From the NCBI GenBank assembly GCA_027625915.1, contig JANTQA010000015.1, positions 12,553,001 through 12,617,000 of the forward strand: a stretch of DNA of 64,000 nucleotides. The letters are read 5' to 3'. This DNA comes from Anaeramoeba flamelloides (taxonomy: Eukaryota; Metamonada; Anaeramoebidae). The notes below the pieces were generated by a model. The model saw nothing but the letters and a program-made list of their open reading frames with translations, was not told the DNA's origin and did no database searches. A program made the position numbers and the translations under genes. Shown here piece by piece: positions 26,060 through 42,300 of this stretch. Numbering within the stretch: position 1 is the stretch's first letter; each line of letters starts with the position of its first letter.

Positions 26060-26600
26060 AAAGTAATTATATTTAAAAGAATTTAAAAGATTATCGTAAA
26101 GTCTTTGATTTTACTGGATTCATTTGAATTCTTGAAAACTGTCTTCATTTTTTATTTTTAATTTAAGAAATAAACCGAAACTATTTTAAAAATTTTCTTT
26201 TTATTTCTTAAATAGAAAAAAAAACACCCTTTAAGTTTTCTTGAGTTTTTTGTCTATTTGGAAAATCCATAGATTTTCGTTTGGTTTTTTTGAGTTTTCT
26301 ATTTATTTAGAAAATCAATAGATTTTCTTTAGGTTTTTTTTAATTTTTGTAATAAACAGAAAATTTATTAAAATTTTCTGTTTATTTCAAAAAGTAAAAA
26401 AAACCTAGAACACTTAAGAAATAAAATAGAAAACCTCAAAAAAACCTAGAAAACTTTACAAATAAAATATAAACCCACAAGAAAACCGCCTTTAGAAATA
26501 CCAGAATTCAAAAGAATTTAATAAATCTTTGATTATACTCTATTCTTTTGAATTCTGGAAAAGCTAGGCACTCCACAACACTTGATAACACTTTACTGCA
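26060..26600. repeat. Hairpin-family block with near-perfect stem
   Basis: CCAGAATTCAAAAGAATT at 26501 is followed by its complement ending GAATTCTGG near 26559. This is then followed by AAAAGCTAGGCACTCC. Upstream, inverted AGGTTTTTTTGAG / CCTAGAACACTT modules fill 26230-26480. Confidence 0.75.
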
Positions 26601-27272
26601 CTCTGCGACACTTATTAAGGATGAAAACAGTTATAATTGATGTAATTATCAAAACATAGGATTTAATATTCAAGTAATATACGTAAACTGCAAACAATTT
26701 AAAGACTCGATAGATAATATTTCAAAAATGATTCAAATAATATAGATCCATTAAGCGAAAATTATTCATTTTCAAGAATTTTTTCTGAATTTTTTTGTGA
26801 TTCACATTAGTTTTGGTATTAAAAAAAGTTGATTACATTTTTTGAACAGGTGCCAATTTTTATGCACAATAATTAAGTATTTTTAGATTTCTAAATTTTT
26901 AAAAATGAAATGTTTAAAAGCGATAATAGAATTATATATGAATATAACATGTAACTTTAATTAAGGATCAGTTTTATCAAATTTTTGAAGACAACGATCT
27001 ATTAAAATGAGAGAAATTTTTGTGGTTTTTTGTATTAAACACTTTTGAATGTTAATAACTTTGTTTTGTAGAAAAATTAAAATTAAAACTAATTTTATCT
27101 TGAAACAATTCAAAAGGCGTACGATCAAAAAAAAAAATAACAGAATTAAATTTCTTTAAACAGTTTCTCAAAAGTTCGCATTTTTGTACTTAGGAGAGAA
27201 AGTTTAAGAATAAAAACTTCAAGATACTTTTTGCTCTTTTTTTTTTATTGATATTGAATAGTTTTTAAAAGC

Positions 27273-28020
27273 TTAAAGCCAGACTTTAAGTCTATAGGCA
27301 CCTTCTCCACTAAGATAATAATTGTCGAGCCTTTTCGTTTTAACAAACCCAAGTCTAAAATACAGGGCTTGTGCGCTTTTGTTTTTAATTTCTGTTTCAA
27401 GAACAACTTGCTTGCATTTAATTTTTTTCATGGCATCTATTGATTTAAGAACAAGTGTGGTTGCAATACCTTTACGTCGATATTCGTCGTCAACTGCAAG
27501 CATTCCAATGTATCCTCTAAAATGTTTTTTATGCTGTTTTGCTTTACAAATAATACTTCCTATAATCTTCCCTTTATGCATAGCCTATATTTTGAAGAAC
27601 ACACAAATCAATTTTTTAAAAAAAAGAAAAAAAAGTCATAAAGAAAAAAAAAAAAGAAAAAAGAAAAGGAAAAGGAAAAGGAAAAAAAAGAAATTAAAAA
27701 TAAACAAGGTTATAATCTTTGTTTTTTTTTGTTATTTAGTATTTGGAACAACGAAAGTAATAAAGTAAAAGAGGATTTCCACAAGATCTTTTTTTATATT
27801 CATCTTTTTCCTTGTTCAATAACAAAAAATCAAAAAGAAATAATTGTAACAATTTTACATTAAAGCAAAGATGACCACAATCAATAGTAAAATGACGATA
27901 AGTAAAAATTGAATAAGGCTCAGAGAGCACACCTGCAAAAATTTCCATTATTCGATCCATTTGCGATTCGTCTTTGAATTGTTCATAAACTATTTCTTTT
28001 GGATCAATTGTTTCACTCAT
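27273..28020 (-). CDS. NAA30: N-alpha-acetyltransferase 30 (NatC catalytic subunit)
   Basis: Catalytic subunit of the NatC complex, which acetylates N-termini beginning with Met followed by a hydrophobic residue, in the cytosol. There are two exons, 28020-27859 and 27584-27273 (intron 274 bp, phase 0, donor GTAAAA), giving 157 residues, close to yeast Mak3 (176). Exon 1 has LSEPYSIFTYRHF and ends HLCFN, both hallmarks of NAA30. Exon 2 continues with KIIGSIICK, then RGYIGMLAVDDEYRRKGIA. RRKGIA (residues 90-95) is the acetyl-CoA-binding R/Q-x-x-G-x-G/A motif. VVLETEIKNKSAQALYFRLGF and LDNYYLSG..RLKVWL match the family C-terminus. An in-frame ATG at 28092 exists, but the family start fits 28020. 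It lies 2.1 kb downstream of PRMT1 on the same strand. Confidence 0.92.
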
Positions 28021-30146
28021 AAATGATAATTTGGTAAAAGTTATTTTGAAAAAAATGAAAAAATTTAAAATAGAACTTTGAAACTCGTTCAAGAATGAAA
28101 AAGGAATTAAGTGAATTTAGAATCAGAGTATAGAATCTTTCCCATTATTTACTAATACTTTTAATAATAATTATCAATCTTTTGAGAAATTAATTTTGAG
28201 AGCTGAAAAAGGATATTTAAGGGATCAGTCTTCTACAACAACAAGTCAAAATTATAAAATATGTTATTGGTTGTATTCTCTACTTACAAATTTTGGATAT
28301 GCCAAGTGTCAAAAAATTCTCATCGACTAAGAAAGCCATAAATTAAAATTAGTTTTTTTATAAGATCAATTGTTTTTATTCATTTTTTCTATGAAAAAGA
28401 AAACTATTAAATTCTTTTTATTTCTCACATTATAACAAGTTTTTATCCCGTTTATTGCCATTTTGATCATTATTATACTATAACATTTCTTTGTTACCAG
28501 TAATATTAATATAAAGATTTTTTTTCTTTTTTGAGATAAAACTTTTAATTCACAAAAAAAATGATATATTCAACAGATTAAAAAAACATTGTATTTTTTT
28601 AAGAAGTATAGTTATAATAATTAAAGTTTTGAAGTCATTTTAAAAATTTTACTCTGAAATTTTGTTTTTGTTTTAAGATGAAAATTGATTTTACAAAATA
28701 AAATTTTCTTGAAGATATTTGGGAATTAGTTAATTTTATCCTCAAAATTCAAAATCAATTTTTTTCTGCAAAAAATGATTTGGATTGTTTTAAGGATTCT
28801 TGTGAATTCGACCAAACAATTTGATAAAAATTTTTCAAAAGTAAAAAATTTTTTTACAATTTTTTTTCATTTTTTGAAAACCAGAAAACAACTTTTTCAA
28901 AACATTAAAGAAAAAATTTTTTTTGCTTAATAGATCTCAATTTAATTGATAAATTGTAGTTAAGTTTCTACCAAATATTCATTTACTGAATAACCTATAC
29001 CTCAATTAGTTTTATTGTCTCAGATTTAAATTGAAATATTAATCAAAGAAAAAGTAACCAAATAAAAAATTTGTTTTCGAAATCAAGACTTTCCAACATA
29101 AAACGAAAAATATGTTTTACCATTTTGAAGAATTAACTTAATTCTTAAACAAAAGAATAGGTTACTTTTTTTCGTTTTATATTGGAAACATGAGAATTTT
29201 GGATTTCAAAAAAGAGACTCAAATCAATAAATTGTTTAAATGAGGTTAAATCATCCATTTCATCAGTCGAAACACAAATCACAAAAAAAAAATATCAAGA
29301 TCTTTACAAGATTTCATTTTATTTTCAAAAATGACTACTCCCTTCAGGAAACAGTTTCCATCAAAGAGTTTGTTGAGTAGTTGTGTTATTTTACAATCAC
29401 AAGCTAAAACAATTCTGATTAAAAATCAAATTTTTAAAAAAAATTACCAAATTCTAAGTTAAAACAAACAAAACCAAAAAAAAATAATCAAAATAGATCT
29501 CAGATTGAAGATTTGTCAAAAATGAAGACTTTAAATTATTTTAATTTATCATTTTTGTTTTAGACTTTAATTCTGTAAAAAAAAAAAAAAAAATATCTAA
29601 CCCTTTTAAAAACAGAACTGAAATTAGAAAATATCTTTCACATTAAATAAATTCGGTTAAATAAAACATCCAACATATATTAAATAAAATAATCTCGAAA
29701 AATCTAAAAAATGATCTCAAAAAATGGAGAAATATTTTTTGATTTTTTAAAACTCATTTTCTGTTCCTACTTGATTTGTTAAATCAAAATAAGTATCTGT
29801 ATTTCAAAATAGTTTTTTTATTACATAATAGAAATTACAAAAAATCCCTAATATTAAAAAATTGTTTGATATTCATATAATTAAAAATATTAAGAAAAAA
29901 AAAAAAATTTAAAATCAAAAATGGTAGTATATTTCTTTATAATTTATATTAAAGTTGAAATGATCAATATTTTTTCTTTTGTGATCATTATTTGTTGTAT
30001 TTATTAAAATATTCTGAATAGTCTATATTTCTTTCATAAAAAAAAATACAAAAAAAAAAAAAAAAAATAATGATTTTGTTTCTGATAATTTTGGTCTATT
30101 AAAAATGAATTACACTTTCTAAGAATTAATTCTTGAGATATGATGA
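28021..30146. other. Intergenic DNA between NAA30 and PRMT1
   Basis: No gene, RNA or clear mobile element was recognised. It should contain the NAA30 promoter (just right of 28020) and the PRMT1 3' end (left of 30147). A weak inverted repeat (ACTACTCCC / AGTAGT) lies near 29334-29380. A-runs at 29577-29594 and 30050-30068 are plain homopolymers. Confidence 0.5.
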
Positions 30147-35862
<5,716 letters not shown>

Positions 35863-36370
35863 TTAATCAAGTTAACCAAGAAAAAATCAAAAGGGGTTGG
35901 TAAGTATGAAAGAGAAAAAAATGATATTATTGACAATTAATTTCAAATAATCAAACCGTTTGTAAATTTCAAACAGTTTTTTTCACTTGTATCTGGTTTG
36001 ATTTCTTTGACTAAGAAAATTTGAAGTTTGTATCCAAACAGTTAAACGAAAAATAACTGCAGAAAAATTTTCAATTTCCTTTTTTTTTGCTTTTACCAAT
36101 TGAGTTTTTAAAGAGGGAAATTCTAATTTGTGATCTCTTATTTATTTGTTAGGCACCTTTAAAAGTGTTGACATGGGTAAACTCAGAAATCAAATAAGAG
36201 TAAGATGAAAGAATTATAGAAAAAAGATAAATCAGATGAAATTTTGAATATTTTTAGATTTCAAATTTTTGGAAAGAATTTCTTTTGAAAAATTTTTAAT
36301 CTTAAGTGAGTAAAAAAAAGACCCACTGAAAATGAAATGCGTGATATTCCCCCACATTGAATTGGTGTTA

Positions 36371-36566
36371 CAGTCAGTTCCCCTTTTAAGGCACAAAGTT
36401 TAAACGAAATTTAAGGCAGAAAAAAAAATCTCAAATTAAGGCACAAAATTAAATTCTAGTAAAATATATTTGTAAAAAAAAAAATAAAAAATATGTGCTT
36501 TAATATGAGATTTTTTTGTGCCTTAAATTTCGTTGAAACTTTGTGCCTTAAAAGTGGAACTGATTG
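36371..36566. mobile_element. 196-bp TA-flanked MITE (Tc1/pogo-like ends)
   Basis: The left end reads CAGTCAGTTCCCCTTTTAAG then GCACAAAGTTT. The right end is the complement of CAATCAGTTCCACTTTTAAG then GCACAAAGTTT. The arms are close to 50 bp with few mismatches, enclosing about 95 bp of A/T. TA flanks both sides (36369-36370 and 36567-36568). CAGT-type ends with TA duplication are seen in pogo/Tc1 relatives. No transposase is present. Confidence 0.85.
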
Positions 36567-37324
36567 TATTAAGTTCTAGATACTCCCAAAATTTATTCAA
36601 AAAAGATGAGAAACTTTTTTATTGTGTAAAGTTTTTCTATTTGAAGTTTAAAGAAAATAATAATAAGAGATTTTCTGTAAAATAATTTTTTGAGATTATT
36701 AATTATTTTTAAAAAAAATAATTTTTCGACAACCCTTTCATCCAAATCAATTATTTAGAAATTTTTTCAAAGTTAGAAAATATTTATATTTATAATTAAT
36801 CACTTAAGATGACTAAAAATATTTAAATGAGAAATAAAAAAATATTAAAAATTAAAAAATTAATAAACAAGATGTTTTTAATATATATTTTTTGATTCCA
36901 AAAATATTTTTCATTAAATATCCAATAGTACCCCTCAGTTGTGAAATAGTCGAATTTATAAAAAAAAAATATTATTTAAGAATTTTTTTTCAAATATTTT
37001 TTAATAGTAAGAATCTTGTATTGATTACAAATGATAAAAAAAAAAAAAAAATAAAAACTGTTAAAAAATTAGTCTGAGAAACAGTAAGTGACTCAATTCA
37101 AAAAATTTTGAAACACCAATCAAAAATAGACCAAAAAAAAAAATCTCAATTTAAAATATTTTTCAAAATATTAGATTATATAACTGAAAGTTACATAGTA
37201 TAAATGTTTTTATAAGTAACCATTTCTACGAAAATAAAGAGAAAAAAATATAAAAGAAAAAAAAATAACAATTTAATGTATACAAAAAGATGAAATAAGC
37301 CAAAAAATAATATTACTTTATAAA

Positions 37325-38260
37325 ATTTGTTGGAATAACACCAAAATTGTTGATCGATCAAAACCTTATGTTAGCATGATCTAAACACCATTTCAAAAAT
37401 TGTGACTCACCTGAAATAATAAATTGTAAAAACAATATTATCCTTGAGTATTCAAGAATAATTAATAACTAAATCTGATTTTTTATTCATTTTTAAGCTA
37501 TTTTAAATATATAAAACCTGATATTTTAAAAATTAAAAAAAAATAAAACCAAAAAACTAAAAAAAGTGAGTAACAATTTTTGAAATGAACATTACCGATT
37601 TTTTATTACTGAGCTTCTACTTCAAAAAGGTGAACAACAAGATTTTTTATGAATAATTGAATCCATTTTAAAAGGCATTCCATAGTCTTTATTTTCTAGT
37701 GATTATTTATCTATTCAGAGTTCTTTTTTGTTTCGACATGATCTTTTGCAAAAAAAAAAAAAAAAAGAAAAATTTTTGATAAAAAAAAATTTGGAATTTT
37801 TAATATGAAAAAGCAATCAAAAAAAAAAGAAAAACAAAAGAAAAACAAAAATTTGTAAAACAAAACATAATTTGACAAAATTACGAAAAAATGATTCTTG
37901 ATCAAAAAATTGAAAATATTTTTTTGAGAAGAATACTGGAATAAACACTCAAAACATCTTCCATTAACATTATAAAGTGAGTCAAAATTTTTGAAATGGA
38001 ATTTAATTTTATTTGATTTTTTTATTAAACTAAACTCAACTTTAAACCTTTCTCAATTATTGGAAAAAAATTCCACATCTAACGAAACAAATTACGTAAC
38101 TCAAAAAAAGGAAAAGAATAAAAACAAAAGAAATTAAATTCTAAAAATATTTCAAAAAATCGAAATTATTTCCAAATTCAATCTAAAGATATAGTATAAA
38201 TTATTCTTTCAATTGTTTACACAGTTACCAAAATTTTGGAATTTAGTTTATTTGGTTGAC
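37325..38260. repeat. TTGATCGATCAAA repeat split by a younger insertion
   Basis: The left part (to about 37387) carries TTGATCGATCAAAACC. The right part (from 38000) resumes with GATTTTTTTATTAAAC, AATTACGTAACTCAAAAAA and CGAAATTATTTCCAAATTC, in the order seen in intact copies at 32800-33110 and 51325-51650. The 612-bp element at 37388-37999 separates them. Confidence 0.6.
37388..37999. mobile_element. 612-bp inverted-repeat element inserted in an older repeat
   Basis: The left end CCATTTCAAAAATTGTGACT and the right end, complemented, CCATTTCAAAAATTTTGACT are near-identical inverted repeats of about 25 bp. An internal GTGAGTAACAATTTTTGAAA phrase near 37566 resembles the right end, hinting at a composite. 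Related sequence without clear ends is found at 57395-57760 and near 45090-45180. No coding capacity was seen. Confidence 0.7.
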
Positions 38261-38647
38261 ACTCAGAAGTAGTTTGAGCCAAACTTATCCAAAATTTTAT
38301 CATTTATTGTTATTTTTAAAGATTAAATGAAAGAGTTATGCAATATATTAATGAGAGAATGTTCAAGTGACTAAATTTGTGACTTCGAATTCAAAGAGGG
38401 TATAAAATAAACACAATCATAAGAGGTATTTGAAACTAAAGTTAGTTTTCTAAAAAATTTTTGGAATTTAGTTTATTTGAAATTTGTAAAAATATTATTA
38501 AAATCAGGTTAATATCAAAAAATATTATAACATTGGATTTTTCCAATTTTGAAAAAAATAAATTTGGAAATTATTTTGTTAAAAATATTAAATATATAAA
38601 ATAAAAAGAAAAAGTAAAAGGAAAAGAAAAATAAATAAATTGATAGG

Positions 38648-38694
<47 letters not shown>
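38648..38694. repeat. (TA)n microsatellite
   Basis: About 47 bp of pure TA, starting 33 bp past the PMT stop codon on the minus strand, so it lies in the expected 3' UTR. Confidence 0.9.
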
Positions 38695-38697
<3 letters not shown>

Positions 38698-38726
38698 ATG
38701 ATATTTTTCAATTAAAATAAAATATC

Positions 38727-39320
38727 TTAAATTTTCCAAGTAGTGAAAAAAAATAGTTTTTTAAATTGTTCATTAGTTATTGGTAAACTATAAATCCAAG
38801 GCATATAAACAAACCAGTTATAAATTGCCATTATGAAAAGAAATAGACAAATTATTAATTTTTTACTTTTATTACTAACAAAAACACGTATTAAGATGTC
38901 AAACGAAAAGGCAAACCCAAGAATAGCAAATATTAAAGGGGGTATATAATGATAAACCCATGTACATCTTGGAACTAAAAAAAATGGCAACAAAGAAAAG
39001 AAATATCCGCTGACAGCAAAGCTTAATGGTTGTGTATAATTTTGGATGACTTGTACAAAATAATCTACTTTATGATAAGACCTAATAACGACCGGAATTA
39101 CCTCTTTTTCGATTTTTGACTCTGAATTTATTAAATAATAAAGCTTGGTTGCTTTTTTTGATGGGTAAAATGGTCTATATTTTGCAAATATTTTTAAAAG
39201 AAATGATAAAATTATTCCAAAGAATGCCATCCACCAAATATAAATATTACCAACACAATAAATATTTCGTTTTAATGATTTATTTCCAACCCTTTCAGAT
39301 CCAGACCAATAACTAAAGTA

Positions 39321-39358
<38 letters not shown>

Positions 39359-42300
39359 ATGTAGATAGATGTATAGATATTTAAATTTATTAAAAGAAAT
39401 TTAATTATTATTTTTGTATTAACTTTATTTGAGTTTCCTTTTTTTTTCATCTAAAAAATAATTTTTTTTTAGTTTTTTTTTTTTTTAAATTTTTTAGTAA
39501 AAAGTAGAGAAGAAAAATAATCAACGGTGTGGTTCAAAGTTGGTGACCAACGATAGAAGAAGAGAAATAGTGATGATAAGGTTATTTTTGTTCTTTTTGA
39601 TTGAAAAAATTGTTTTCCTAATAGCTTTTTTAATCTCAACAAAATTTCCAATAGAATGAAAAACTTATACTGGATTTTATTGTTTTGAAAAATATTTTGT
39701 AGATCTACCATATTTTATCCTTTTTTTTTTTGAATTTGATCGTAATTCGTTTTTACAAAAAAAAATTTATGATTTTTTTTCATTTTTTAGAAACATTTTG
39801 AAAAATATAAATTATTTTTCAAAAATGTTGACTCGGTTTATAATGTTAATGGAAGATTTTTTTTGGTTTATACCAGTATCCTTATCAAAATAAATTTTCA
39901 ATTTTTAAATCAGAATCATTTTTTCTAATTTTGTCTATTTTTTTTTTATATTTTGCTTTTTTTTGTTTTTCTTTGCTTTTTCAAATTTCTTTCTTTTTTT
40001 TTTCTATCTTTGTTTTTTCTTTTTTCTTTTTTTTCTTTTTCTTTTCTACACAAGATCTGTTGTTTTTTTTTTCATTTTCAATTATTTTTTTTTATAAAAA
40101 AAGACAATTTGAAAAAAAAAAAATACTATTTTAGAAAATACCAATAAACATTCAGAAAATTAAGACAATGTAATTTCTTTTCAAATGAATAAGCCAAATT
40201 TCAAAATTAGGGGAAAATTTTTTTTTTTATTAATATTGTTTTCATTTTTCATTTGTCTTTCAAAAAATAAAACGATCACACTATATTTTTATTTATTACT
40301 CTTTATTGGTTATTATCTCTAAACACTTTAGTAAAATACATTATTATTTAAAAAAAAAAAAAAAAAAAATTTTTTTCTGATGAAAAATCTGCTCCTATTT
40401 TTGAAATTAAGCTTATAATTATTAACAAAAAATCTTCTTGTATCCATTTTTTCATTTAAAGTTCAGTAATAAAAAATCTGTAATGCTCTTTTCAAAAATT
40501 GTGTTTAACTTTTTTTATTTTTTTGGTTCTATTTTCTTTAATTTTCAAAATATCCGGTATTTCTCAGATAATCTAAATCAATAAAAAATTACATAATTAA
40601 AATTTTCAAAATAATAAACTCCAATTGTAAACTATTTTTCAAATTTAGTGAAAATATTTAAATCAATAATTTGGTAATTTAGGTCTTTTTTCTTTGTTTG
40701 TAAAAGAAAGATTCATTTTTTTTTTTCTAAAAATCATTTTTTACAATTTTAAATGAATCATCATTAATTTTTATACAATTGATTATCTTTAATACCTGAA
40801 AAAAGAAATCGATAAATAAAATTAAACTAAATTCCAAAAATTTGTACTCAGTTTAAACAGTTAAAAGAATAAGAATACCACACTTTAAATTCAATTTGGA
40901 AATAATTTTGATTTTACAAACTATTTCATTTTTTGTCTTTTTTGTTTTGTTTTCAATTTCCTTTTTTCCAGTTACGTAATCTATTTGGTTAGATATGTAA
41001 ATTTTTTTTTCGATGGTTGATATTAGGTTAGTGTTGAGTTTGCTAAATTGAAAATCAAATACAATTGGTAGATGGTATCTTATCATTTGATCGATCAACA
41101 ATTGTTGATGAAATTTTAACAAATTTACCAATACATTTTTTGTTAAGCTCATTGCATTATTTTGTACACACCAATTTTTTATTTTTTTGGTTTTATATTT
41201 TTTTCTTTTATTTGGATGAAAATGATTACAATAAAAAACATCAATACTATGTAACTTAAATGTGGTTTTAAATTAAGTTTGAAAAAATATTTTATTTTGA
41301 GTTTTTTTTGCCTATTTTTGATTTTGAGTATGTCCAAATTTTTGGAATGGGGCTTATATTGAATTTAAATGGTTATCGATTTTTTCGGAAATGGAAGTAA
41401 TTTGTTTAAAAAATCAATATATATTTTACAAATAAATAATCATTTTCTTGTTTGAATTACTCTTAATTACAAATATATTAATGTTAGTATTAAAAAAAAT
41501 TTGTTATCTGCTTAAATTCAGTAAAATGAGAAACTTTTATCTAATCAAAAAAAATCAAAACTACAAAAGTTTAAAATTTTTAATTTATAAAAAGATTTTT
41601 CAAATAAAAATGATTTGAAAAGAAAATAAAAAAGTTCATTTCTTAATTTTTGGCACATTTTTATTTAATATTTTTTTCAAGCAAAGTATTTTGAAATTTC
41701 AATTTGATAAGATTCTAATCACTTACCTTTATTTTCATATATACTCAAGGGGTGTCTTAATCTATCAAAAGGATAAAGTTAAAGTGAACTTCTTTTTGTT
41801 GAAAAAATTCAAATAACAAAAAAAAAATTCAAATTTACAAAAAAAAATCCACAGCATCTTTAATATTAAAAACAAAAAAGAAATTAAAAATTGAAAAATC
41901 TCTCAAAAACAAAAATTCAAATTTAGAACCAAAAATATAGATTAAAAGGACAACAATTATCAAAAATTCAAATATTCCAGAAGATTCCAATGACAAAAAA
42001 AGATTCATTTGATACCATTTGCAAAAAAATCCAATAACAAAAACAATTTAAAAAAGATCTACATTAACAAAAAATCTCATTCCTTACATAAAAGATTTCT
42101 ATCTTTCAAACCTTCCAAACACTTGGAGACAATTTACAGCCCTTTCAAACATTTTCTAACATTTTTTAAAGGGGGAAGTGTTGTAAAAGTGTTTTTTTTT
42201 GTAAAATTCATAAGGATTTTTTTTCATTTTTTCGCGATAAAGTTGGACTAATCGCGATTTTATGATTTTTCGCGATAAAGTTGGACTAATCGCGATTTTT

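Larger units (their letters stand above)
23259..27272. other. Convergent intergenic region
   Basis: This lies between the 3' ends of the Tweety-like gene and the NAA30 gene. It holds an inverted-repeat element at 23465-23797, a decayed MITE copy at about 24066-24673 and a hairpin-repeat block at about 26060-26600. A stretch at 24890-25040 is slightly richer in C, with CCAATT/TTCCA phrases, but has no open frame worth calling. AATAAA-like signals just after 23258 would serve the upstream gene. Confidence 0.55.

Noticed and set aside
27322-27768. 148-codon plus-strand frame over the NAA30 gene
   Set aside because: It is the antisense shadow of NAA30 exon 2; the minus-strand reading matches the acetyltransferase family throughout.
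39931-40147. Overlapping Phe/Leu/Ser-rich frames
   Set aside because: They are translations of T/C homopolymer runs inside the PMT intron.
42009-42251. 80-codon frame followed by a purine-rich stretch and TGTTGTAA, suggesting an LTR-element boundary
   Set aside because: No second terminal repeat, primer-binding region or recognisable element protein was found, so an LTR element is not supported.
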